Shown: positions 1 to 6,191 of the stretch, piece after piece | How the letters are laid out: each line of letters starts with the position of its first letter | Numbering within the stretch: position 1 is the first letter of the stretch | Source: Fidelibacterota bacterium UBA2986 | GTDB taxonomy: Bacteria; Fidelibacterota; Marinisomatia; Marinisomatales; AB-629-J13 | Assembly: GCA_002346675.1 (NCBI GenBank) | Contig: DEAI01000018.1 | Span: forward strand, 1 to 30,905 | DNA length: 30,905 bases | Reading direction: 5' to 3' | Position numbers and translations under genes: made by a program | Notes under the pieces: generated by a model | The model's database searches: none | Seen by the model: only the letters and a program-made list of their open reading frames with translations | What the model was told of the DNA's origin: nothing

Positions 1-136
1 TGCCTATGAAGATGCTGACTTTGCCTTAGAACAAATGGAACTACTGAAGTTGCAGATTTTGCAACAAACAGCGGTTGTAGCATTATCTCAAGCAAACACA
101 GGACCGGCAGTTGTTTTACAATTATTTGGATCCTAA
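1..136 (+). CDS. fliC: Flagellin, C-terminal fragment (partial at left edge)
   Basis: The gene enters from the left edge; the first complete codon is at base 2 and the TAA stop is 134-136. About 44 residues are visible. They have the conserved D0 helix of flagellin: DADFALEQMELLKLQILQQ, followed by an Ala/Val-rich helix and the ending VVLQLFGS, which corresponds to the usual flagellin end (ILQQ...LAQAN...VLSLL). This helix packs in the filament core and is also the segment bound by FliS, whose gene follows. Two hairpins end the transcript. Family assignment is secure even from this short piece; the symbol is the generic one and paralogues upstream cannot be excluded. Confidence 0.9.
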   Translation, partial: AYEDADFALEQMELLKLQILQQTAVVALSQANTGPAVVLQLFGS

Positions 137-171
137 AAATACAACTCTGAAAATAATAGTTAGACCATAAA

Positions 172-208
172 GGGAGCGGAAATATTTTCCGCTCCCTTCC
201 TCTATTTT
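172..208 (+). terminator. Intrinsic terminator after flagellin
   Basis: A perfect 11-bp stem (172-182 with 186-196, GGGAGCGGAAA / TTTCCGCTCCC) has a 3-base loop and is followed by the T-rich stretch TTCCTCTATTTTT. It lies 35 bases after the flagellin stop and is the strongest hairpin in this region. Confidence 0.88.
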
Positions 209-220
209 TAATAAATAAAG

Positions 221-251
221 AATCAGATTCGCTTCTGATTTTTTTATTTTT
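221..251 (+). terminator. Second hairpin with T-run after flagellin
   Basis: A 7-bp stem (221-227 AATCAGA with 234-240 TCTGATT) with a 6-base loop runs directly into a long T-tract (239-251). It could be a back-up terminator 25 bases beyond the first, insulating the fliS operon from very strong flagellin transcription. Confidence 0.6.
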
Positions 252-333
252 AGGATAATATCGAAAATTCTTAATGGGAATAATAATTTATATTACTTTA
301 GTTTAGTATAATATCATGGAGATAAACGACAGG

Positions 334-361
334 TAAAGAAAACTTTTTTTACTACCGATAA
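334..361 (+). promoter_or_regulatory. Sigma-28 (FliA)-like promoter upstream of fliS
   Basis: TAAAG at 334-338 and ACCGATAA at 354-361 match the known FliA consensus TAAA / GCCGATAA, with 7 of 8 bases in the -10 box. Spacing is 16 instead of the usual 15. It lies about 70 bases before fliS, an appropriate class for chaperone and cap genes. The match is seen in the sequence; activity is inferred. Confidence 0.55.
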
Positions 362-400
362 TAATATAGAGAAATAGAATTAATTTGAATTCCCAAAAAT

Positions 401-415
401 TGGCATAGTTATTGT
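401..415 (+). promoter_or_regulatory. Sigma-54-like promoter (-24/-12) upstream of fliS
   Basis: TGGCATAGTTATTGT fits the -24/-12 pattern TGGCAC-N5-TTGC: the GG and the TTG are at exactly the right spacing, and only the final C is replaced by T. A start about 12 bases downstream would be near base 427, only about four bases before the fliS ATG. Confidence 0.6.
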
Positions 416-430
416 GTAGATATTGGTTAT

Positions 431-775
431 ATGGAATATAAACAGTCAGTTAAACCCGATAAATCAATAAAAAAAGATATTTATTTAGAGCAAAAGATAT
501 TGTCAGCAAGCCCCGAACAGCTAGTCGCATATGTGTTTGATGTTGCAATAGCGGGATGTATAAAACGTGATTTTGATAAAACATCCTCTGCGTTAAATAT
601 ACTGATCCGTTCCTTGGATTTTGATAGTGATACTAAAACTAAAGAATTAAGCTCAAAGTTTTATCAAACCTATAGTTACTTATTTGAACTATTAAGAAAA
701 AAGAAATTTGAAAAGGTTCAAAGTTACCTAAAAGATATACGATTGACTTGGGCAAAAGCAATGAATGTATACTAA
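431..775 (+). CDS. fliS: Flagellin export chaperone FliS
   Basis: FliS binds the C-terminal helix of flagellin in the cytoplasm, stops premature polymerisation and delivers it to the export gate. The 114-residue product has the family signature SASPEQLVAYVFDVAI near residues 25-40, then a helical bundle and an ending LKDIRLTWAKAM matching the usual 'lr.aW' C-terminus; length is close to the usual 120-130. The YDGAI-type motif is divergent (VFDVAI). The start is the only in-frame ATG and has no clear ribosome binding site; two promoter-like elements lie just upstream. It is the first gene of fliS-fliD-flaG-(flgN-like)-flgM, an inversion of the more usual flaG-fliD-fliS order. Confidence 0.85.
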   Translation: MEYKQSVKPDKSIKKDIYLEQKILSASPEQLVAYVFDVAIAGCIKRDFDKTSSALNILIRSLDFDSDTKTKELSSKFYQTYSYLFELLRKKKFEKVQSYLKDIRLTWAKAMNVY

Positions 776-803
776 TAAATTATCTAGATACGGAATAGAC
801 TAA

Positions 804-2360
804 ATGGCATTCGATATCGGTTCAATATATGATTCAAGAAATTCGATTGATTTTCTTGTAAATCAATACATCAAATTAGAATCCCGTCCCAAAGACAATA
901 TTGTTGAAAGACGGGATATGCTTAATAAACGCAGACAAACCTTGACCACCCTGGATTCAAAACTGTCAGCTCTAAATACCCAAGCTGAAAGAATGACAGA
1001 TGAGATAACAGATCATTTCTCTATGAAAAAAGCAAACTCGAGTGATGAGGAGCTAGTTCTTGCATCTGCAAGTTTTAGTGCAACATCAGGTACACACTCT
1101 CTTTCAGTAGAGCGTCTTGCAAGTGCCGATACAAGAGTATCACAACAGTTCTCCAACTCTAATTCCAGTTTTACTGATATTACTTCTGACCAGACATTTA
1201 CCCTAACTGTAGGTAGTTATTATAAAGATAACGATAGCGATTCTTCAACTTACGGAGATTCCATATACCAGAGAGTTAACATTGATGTTACTATTGAGGC
1301 AAGCGTATTTTCACAGACCAATGATGATGTTCTTGCAGATATTGCCATCGCTATAAATGATGCAATGGGTGAAGCTCTTACAACCTCAGTTGATTATGAT
1401 GGAGATGGAGATGATGATGAGTATATCCTTAATAATATTGATATTGTAAATGCTGATGTGGTAGAGGAACAAGATGGAGTCTCTAGATTGATTTTGAAGA
1501 GTTCTTCTTCTGGATACAGTTACAGAATGGATTTTTCTGATTCAGCAAACAATTTGCTGACAGCACTAGATGTCAATTCAAGTTCTCAGTCATCCGGTAC
1601 TTCTGGTGGCTACATAACTTCCGTAGGTTCAAATTTAAATGACAGCGAATTAAACTCAAAATTTGAGATAAATGGTCTTACGTTTTATCGAGACACCAAT
1701 AATGTTACCGATGCTCTTAATGGAGTCTCTCTTACTTTTTTAAATTCATTCACCGATACAGAAACTATCACAGTTGCTCCTGATGTTGAAGGAGTAAAAT
1801 TAGAAATTCAAAATTTTCTGGATGTATACAATGAATCAATAAGCTACCTTAGGGAAAACGCAGAATTGGATCCGATCTCTAAAACAAAAGGAATGCTTGC
1901 AGATGATTCTCTTTATAGACAACTTTCCAGTGAGCTCAGATTTAAATTGTCTACAATTGTAACAGATGTTTCTTCTGTTACATATGATCGTCTCTATGAT
2001 TTGGGAATAGAGCCGGATATATCAGGGAATTATTCAATAGCTGACAGTTCAAAATTTACTCTTGCCCTTGAATCGAACTCAGATAATGTCGCAGAGATTT
2101 TCAATGCTGAAGAAAAAGGAGTCGCTAGATTAGTTAATGAATTGGTAGAAACTTTTGTGAAGGTAGGCGGGACTATTGACTCTAGTAAGGATACTATTGA
2201 TTCCTCGGTTGTTCAATTGAACCAAAGGATCAGCTATTGGGATGAAGTTTTGGATAATAGAGCAAATCAGCTGAGAGATGAATTCTCAAGAATTCAAACC
2301 CTTATGGATCAATTATCTCGACAACAAACATTTATGGCAAATATCAGATCAAAATTTTAA
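804..2360 (+). CDS. fliD: Flagellar filament capping protein FliD (HAP2)
   Basis: FliD forms the cap at the filament tip and folds exported flagellin subunits into place. The 518-residue product has the FliD_N pattern (IDFLVNQYIKLESRP..., residues ~15-100, with coiled-coil heptads) and FliD_C with a terminal coiled coil (residues ~450-518, NQRISYWDEVLDNRANQL... ending QQTFMANIRSKF). The middle is Ser/Thr/Asp-rich, as expected of the exposed D2/D3 domains. An acidic stretch at residues 197-207 (DYDGDGDDDEY) looks like a possible Ca-binding loop. The start is a few bases after fliS. There is no cleavable signal, as expected for a type III export substrate. Confidence 0.93.
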   Translation: MAFDIGSIYDSRNSIDFLVNQYIKLESRPKDNIVERRDMLNKRRQTLTTLDSKLSALNTQAERMTDEITDHFSMKKANSSDEELVLASASFSATSGTHSLSVERLASADTRVSQQFSNSNSSFTDITSDQTFTLTVGSYYKDNDSDSSTYGDSIYQRVNIDVTIEASVFSQTNDDVLADIAIAINDAMGEALTTSVDYDGDGDDDEYILNNIDIVNADVVEEQDGVSRLILKSSSSGYSYRMDFSDSANNLLTALDVNSSSQSSGTSGGYITSVGSNLNDSELNSKFEINGLTFYRDTNNVTDALNGVSLTFLNSFTDTETITVAPDVEGVKLEIQNFLDVYNESISYLRENAELDPISKTKGMLADDSLYRQLSSELRFKLSTIVTDVSSVTYDRLYDLGIEPDISGNYSIADSSKFTLALESNSDNVAEIFNAEEKGVARLVNELVETFVKVGGTIDSSKDTIDSSVVQLNQRISYWDEVLDNRANQLRDEFSRIQTLMDQLSRQQTFMANIRSKF

Positions 2361-2378
2361 CTTTAAAGGAATTTTATC

Positions 2379-2741
2379 ATGGAAAATATTGAAATAAAAA
2401 CCACCCAATCTTCTCTGCCCTCTGTAGAGAATCTTTCCCGTTCTGCAGAAGTAAGTCGATCATCGGAAGGCGTGAGAGTTGGAATGCAGCCGGATAAGCT
2501 TGAAACTCAGGAAGTTACCACTTCTGATCTAACCAATATAGTGGCAAGTGTCAATGAATATATAAAAGTATTCAGTACAAAAGTAAGTTTTGGTTATGAT
2601 TTTGAAAATGAGCGTCAGGTAATTCTGGTAAAAGATAACGAGACGGGGGAAATTATACGTCAGATTCCTCCCAAAGAAATGATAAATTTGTTAAAACAGT
2701 TAGAAAAAATCACGGGTATTATATATCACAATCATATTTAA
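2379..2741 (+). CDS. flaG: FlaG family protein
   Basis: FlaG proteins influence filament length; their precise mechanism is not settled. The 120-residue product has a variable Ser/Glu-rich N-terminal half and the strongly conserved C-terminal half: VSFGYDFENERQVILVKDNE followed by TGEIIRQIPPKEMINLLKQL, matching the family pattern 'vVkv.D..TgevIRQIPpee'. AAAGGA lies 10 bases before the ATG, so this start is well supported. It sits directly after fliD, the usual partner. Confidence 0.92.
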   Translation: MENIEIKTTQSSLPSVENLSRSAEVSRSSEGVRVGMQPDKLETQEVTTSDLTNIVASVNEYIKVFSTKVSFGYDFENERQVILVKDNETGEIIRQIPPKEMINLLKQLEKITGIIYHNHI

Positions 2742-2745
2742 TATT

Positions 2746-3168
2746 ATGGGAAAATCAAAAGATCAACTAGAACAATTGTTGGAAAATGAGTTAACCTGTT
2801 TTAAAGAAATTTTATATAAAACGCAGCAGGTTGATATAATTAAGCCTCCTCAGTCGACTTCCTCTATGATGGAATTACTAGACTTTAGAGACTCTCAAAT
2901 TGTATTAATTAAAAAAATGGAAATAGAAAGAAAAAAAATAAAGCAGTTTGATATATCCAATAATCAGAAAATGAAAGTGGCTACACTTAAAAAGGAAATT
3001 AAACAAATCGCTCTTAAGCTTGTGGAGATAGACGCAAAGTTGTTAGATTTACTAGCAATGAAAAAAGAAAATATTGTTAAAGGATTGTGTTCTAACACCG
3101 ATAATAAGGGTAGGGACGGGTTCGCCAATCCCTCTAGTAAGCAACTTATTGATATTACGTTAGAATAA
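2746..3168 (+). CDS. FlgN/FliT-like export chaperone candidate (coiled-coil)
   Basis: A 140-residue, highly charged, mostly helical protein. Residues 5-30 (LEQLLENELTCFKEILYKTQ) resemble the opening helix of FlgN-family chaperones, which hold hook-filament junction proteins (FlgK/FlgL) before export. Residues ~45-110 continue as a Lys/Glu-rich helical region, and the last 30 residues look disordered. The gene starts five bases after flaG and ends five bases before the flgM-like gene; flgM and flgN are neighbours in many bacteria. It could instead be FliT-like, given fliD nearby. Assignment rests on helix pattern, size and context, not on a clear signature motif. Confidence 0.5.
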   Translation: MGKSKDQLEQLLENELTCFKEILYKTQQVDIIKPPQSTSSMMELLDFRDSQIVLIKKMEIERKKIKQFDISNNQKMKVATLKKEIKQIALKLVEIDAKLLDLLAMKKENIVKGLCSNTDNKGRDGFANPSSKQLIDITLE

Positions 3169-3173
3169 ATTTA

Positions 3174-3674
3174 ATGACGCCACTGAAAGATATATCAGGA
3201 TTAAACCGAACCATCCAGGGATTGGAGGGAGAGGAAAAAGCTCGCCGGGTTAAGTCAAAAAAAGATGCCCAAACAGCAGGACCAAAGAATGTAAAAGAAA
3301 CCCAAAGCTCGTTTGATAGAAAAGATAAGGTGGAGATAACATCTAAGGGGCAGGAACAGATATCACAAAAAGAAAATATTGCCCGATATGTTAGTGAAAT
3401 AAAACAACTTCCTTCTCAAAATTCTCAAGAAATAGCAAATATAAAGGAACGAGTAGAATCAGAGTTTTATTCAAAACCAGAGGTACTAGATAAAATTGCT
3501 GATTCACTATTAAGCGGATATAAACCTGCTACAAATATAAACGAGAGATCTGAAACTAGAAAACCTGCTTCTAATGAAAAATTAAATCGGATTCGAGAGA
3601 AAATTGGAACAGGTGAATATGATTCTGAAAAGATTTTAGATATCATAGCAGATGAAATGATTAAAATAATCTGA
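3174..3674 (+). CDS. flgM: FlgM-like anti-sigma-28 factor with duplicated C-terminal motif
   Basis: FlgM binds FliA (sigma-28) and is exported when the hook is complete, freeing FliA for late genes. The 166-residue product is longer than the usual ~100. DKVEITSKGQEQ (residues 51-62) matches the start of the conserved family region. The sigma-binding helix pattern 'I.eki..G.Y.....l..IA..ll' occurs twice: residues 90-113 (IKERVESEFYSKPEVLDKIA...) and 140-163 (IREKIGTGEYDSEKILDIIA...), 8 of 24 positions identical. The N-terminal 50 residues are charged and probably disordered, as expected for the export end. It is the last gene of the fliS operon, followed by a strong terminator. Family is fairly sure; the duplication is unusual. 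Confidence 0.8.
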   Translation: MTPLKDISGLNRTIQGLEGEEKARRVKSKKDAQTAGPKNVKETQSSFDRKDKVEITSKGQEQISQKENIARYVSEIKQLPSQNSQEIANIKERVESEFYSKPEVLDKIADSLLSGYKPATNINERSETRKPASNEKLNRIREKIGTGEYDSEKILDIIADEMIKII

Positions 3675-3718
3675 TTGTATACCTTTTCAATATAACAAAA
3701 CATTAAATAGTTTTATCT

Positions 3719-3746
3719 AATCCCCCAAATTTTAGGGGATTTTTTA
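3719..3746 (+). terminator. Intrinsic terminator after flgM
   Basis: AATCCCC (3719-3725) pairs with GGGGATT (3735-3741) around a 9-base loop, and the hairpin runs into a T-tract (3740-3746). It ends the fliS-flgM operon and lies between converging genes; on the - strand the hairpin is not followed by a T-run, so it works mainly for the + strand. Confidence 0.85.
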
Positions 3747-3751
3747 TAATT

Positions 3752-4693
3752 CTATTTAATTTTAAAAGATATTAAAAAAGATGCACCTTGACTAGAAACT
3801 GGTTTATATTTAATTCGCCCTCCATATTTTGAAATAATTTTTTGAATTATATTTAATCCCAGTCCTGTCCCTTTTCCAGGGGGTTTTGTAGTGAAAAATG
3901 GAGAAAATATTTTGTCTAATATGTCCTCATCGATTCCTTTGCCGTTATCAACGATCTCAATATACAATTTATTTTTACTCTTTTTATAAAAAATTGATAT
4001 TTCTAATCTTGGGTCACTCTTAATCTCACTTAAAGAGTCAATTGAATTTTGAATCAAATTAAGAAATATTTGTTCTATCTCATTAGGGACTGCCTGAATT
4101 TCAGGTATATTTTTTTGAATAGTTTTAATTAATTTAATTTTTAATGTTTTGATTTGATCATTCATCAATAATAGTGAATTTTCCAGAGCATCGGTAATTT
4201 TAACAGCCGTGATACTTTGAAATGTATCTTTCCTGCTAAACTCTTGAATGTGATTTACTAGATTGACTAATCTGTACACTTCATTTGTTGCAATATTTAA
4301 ATTTTGTATTAATTTTTCATTATTTAATATTTTATCTGAATTAAACTCATTGGATAGGGAATATAAATAATTATGTAGAAAGGTAAGGGGTTGGGTCATC
4401 TCATGTGTTATTTCTGCTGTTAGTGACCCTATTTGCGCTAATTTAGACATGTGTAGAAATTGATTCTCTATAATATTATCATCTATATTTTCTTCTGTCT
4501 TATTGCTATTTTCTTCAAGAAAATTATATTTAATAGTATTAACCCAACTTTTTGTCTTTGATAATTTATTGATAAATTTAAAAATTTCCGAAAAGGGATC
4601 ACTAACAGGTAGCTTAGGGAGTGGTTTGATCTCACCTGAATCAGAACTAATATTTTCTAATGCTAAAGATAGCTCCTTAATTCTATTTTTCAT
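3752..4693 (-). CDS. Soluble sensor histidine kinase
   Basis: A 313-residue kinase without membrane segments. Residues 1-80 form a charged region with no domain I recognise. The dimerisation/phospho-acceptor helix is at ~82-155, with His97 in EITHEMTQPLTFL. The ATPase domain is at ~200-313 with the N box (NLIQNSIDSL, 212-221), G1 box DNGKG (249-253), F box (KIFSPFFTTK) and G2 box GTGLGL (275-280), so it looks catalytically complete. It is the only - strand gene, lying between the late-gene operon and the two response-regulator genes. By analogy with FlrB/FleS/FlgS it may phosphorylate the FlrC-type activator encoded at 6192-7574 and/or the receiver at 5521-6120; the pairing is inferred. Confidence 0.88.
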   Translation of the reverse strand: MKNRIKELSLALENISSDSGEIKPLPKLPVSDPFSEIFKFINKLSKTKSWVNTIKYNFLEENSNKTEENIDDNIIENQFLHMSKLAQIGSLTAEITHEMTQPLTFLHNYLYSLSNEFNSDKILNNEKLIQNLNIATNEVYRLVNLVNHIQEFSRKDTFQSITAVKITDALENSLLLMNDQIKTLKIKLIKTIQKNIPEIQAVPNEIEQIFLNLIQNSIDSLSEIKSDPRLEISIFYKKSKNKLYIEIVDNGKGIDEDILDKIFSPFFTTKPPGKGTGLGLNIIQKIISKYGGRIKYKPVSSQGASFLISFKIK

Positions 4694-4886
4694 TTCATCT
4701 TTGAGAAAAAATATTCATTTACTGGGAAAATAATACCAATATCCATTTATTATATATAATTTGCCATTTCATCTAATCTATTGAATAAATAAAATTATGG
4801 AATATACTTTGCACTAAACGTTTTCGAAAAATAAATGATCTAAAAAATAATTTAACACAAATATTATTAATTAAATACTAATTGTC

Positions 4887-4892
4887 TATAAT
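4887..4892 (+). promoter_or_regulatory. Possible housekeeping -10 element before the CxC gene
   Basis: A TATAAT hexamer lies 70 bases before the 4962 ATG in the 268-base divergent intergenic region (4694-4961). No convincing -35 box is found 17 bases upstream (TTATTA). The rest of this region is very AT-rich, with no gene and no hairpin of note. Confidence 0.25.
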
Positions 4893-4961
4893 TTAAATTA
4901 GCAATAAAATATAAGAGGAATTGAATCATTTAACTAATATTCAAACAGCTTTAAATTAATT

Positions 4962-5447
4962 ATGTCTAACCAAAAATCTGAATTTATTCCATTATCTGAT
5001 AGTATCTCAGATCTTCCTTCTTATAAGGGAACCATAATAAAAAGTGGGACTATTCGTAATATTCAAACTAAGGTAATTGATATCAAGGAGGATCCATTAG
5101 ATATGAAAGAGCAGCCAGAAGAGGAAAAAAAACATATTTCCCAGATTAAACCAATTATGGAAGACAAAAAGATAGTTGGATTAACGCATCTATGTAAATG
5201 TGGAGAAACATCTGAGATTAGATTTGATTTTGCAGCAAAGCAGCCAGAAGAGGTCCCACAAATAAGGGATGAAGCGAAAAAAAACAACTTGGAAAATGAC
5301 ATAAATGATATCGACATCAAAGCCGAGACAGATGATGTTTTTGAGGAGAATGATAAAGATAAATCTGAAAAATCTAATACTATAGATTTAGAGGAAAAAT
5401 TGGAAGAGGAAGATTTAGATAATTTGGGTAATGGCAATAAAAACTAA
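4962..5447 (+). CDS. Uncharacterised acidic protein with CxC motif
   Basis: I do not recognise this 161-residue protein. Residues 20-45 (YKGTIIKSGTIRNIQTKVID) look like short beta strands; residues 71-90 (KIVGLTHLCKCGETSEIRFD) contain Cys78 and Cys80 in a CKCGE motif flanked by strands, like half of a zinc knuckle, so metal binding may need a dimer or partner. The remaining ~70 residues are very acidic and low in complexity. There are no membrane segments. It is the first gene before a receiver protein and the sigma-54 activator, transcribed away from the histidine kinase, so a part in flagellar regulation is likely from context only. The N-terminal 'IIKS' pattern loosely recalls FliH N-termini, which is weak evidence. 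Confidence 0.6.
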   Translation: MSNQKSEFIPLSDSISDLPSYKGTIIKSGTIRNIQTKVIDIKEDPLDMKEQPEEEKKHISQIKPIMEDKKIVGLTHLCKCGETSEIRFDFAAKQPEEVPQIRDEAKKNNLENDINDIDIKAETDDVFEENDKDKSEKSNTIDLEEKLEEEDLDNLGNGNKN

Positions 5448-5520
5448 TAATAGTTTAATAATTAAATAGTATTATACAATAATTATAAACCTGAGTTCAA
5501 AAGCTACAAAATCTTCAATA

Positions 5521-6120
5521 TTGGAATCAGATATTAAAAAAGATAAATCGCTAAATATTCTCATAGTAGACGACGAAGAGACGATTACCCAAATTTTATC
5601 AAATGGGTTTGAAGACAATGGATATACATGTTATGTAGCTAGAGAATCTGACACTGCACTCTCCATTATAAAAAAATATCCAATACATTTTTCGCTTTTG
5701 GATGTAAGGCTTCAAGGTAAATCAGGAATTGAAATTTGTAAAAATATAGCACAGATAAGTCCCACTACAATAAATATAATTATGACAGGTTATCCGGGAG
5801 TAAAATCTGCCACAGAAGCAATGCGTACGAATGCCTATGATTATTTAATCAAGCCATTCAGAGTCGATTTGATTTTTTCTGTTATTGAAAGAGCTATGGA
5901 TGAGATACGTCATCAAAATTTCTCAAATGAAAATTCAGAGTTGGTCCGATCGTTAAGAGAGGAAAATGAACAATTAAGGAAATTGGTAAAAGATTTAAGT
6001 CCAGGAAATTCAAAATCAGAAGTTCAATATAGTACCCAAAAATCTAGAGAAAAGGAAGCAGAAATTTCTTACAAGAAGCTGATTGAAAATCCTCTTAGGT
6101 TTGGTAAAAAAACAAAATAA
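5521..6120 (+). CDS. Receiver-only response regulator with coiled-coil tail
   Basis: The receiver domain (residues ~11-125) has the acidic pair Asp17/Asp18, phospho-acceptor Asp61 in SLLDVRLQGKSG, switch Thr89 (IIMTGYPG) and Lys111 in LIKPF, so it should be phosphorylatable. After it comes a helix with leucine heptads (residues ~130-165, LVRSLREENEQLRKLVKDL) and a charged tail; there is no DNA-binding, AAA+ or enzymatic output. It probably acts by protein contact or as a phosphate sink. The start is an inferred TTG; no in-frame ATG lies nearby upstream, and there is no clear ribosome binding site. It lies 71 bases before the sigma-54 activator gene, and the - strand histidine kinase lies beyond the CxC gene. 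Confidence 0.85.
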   Translation: MESDIKKDKSLNILIVDDEETITQILSNGFEDNGYTCYVARESDTALSIIKKYPIHFSLLDVRLQGKSGIEICKNIAQISPTTINIIMTGYPGVKSATEAMRTNAYDYLIKPFRVDLIFSVIERAMDEIRHQNFSNENSELVRSLREENEQLRKLVKDLSPGNSKSEVQYSTQKSREKEAEISYKKLIENPLRFGKKTK

Positions 6121-6191
6121 CATTTATTATTTAGTTGGTAATTTCATGGTAGTATTACTATTGGTTTCTGAAATCTCTTTTAGGAGTACAA

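Noticed and set aside
307..312. TATAAT upstream of fliS
   Set aside because: No -35 box at the right distance, and the region is AT-rich; the sigma-28-like and sigma-54-like elements nearby are better supported.
4749..4754. TATAAT on the - strand upstream of the reversed kinase
   Set aside because: It lies in a simple AT repeat and the -35 position reads ATTAGA; too weak to call a promoter.
4921..4944. TTGAAT / ATTCAA inverted repeat before the 4962 gene
   Set aside because: Only 6 bp with a 12-base spacer in very AT-rich DNA; expected by chance.
5063..5437. 124-codon open frame on the - strand opposite the CxC gene
   Set aside because: Ser/Phe-rich composition typical of the antisense of Glu/Lys/Asp-rich coding sequence; the + strand frame is in line with the operon.
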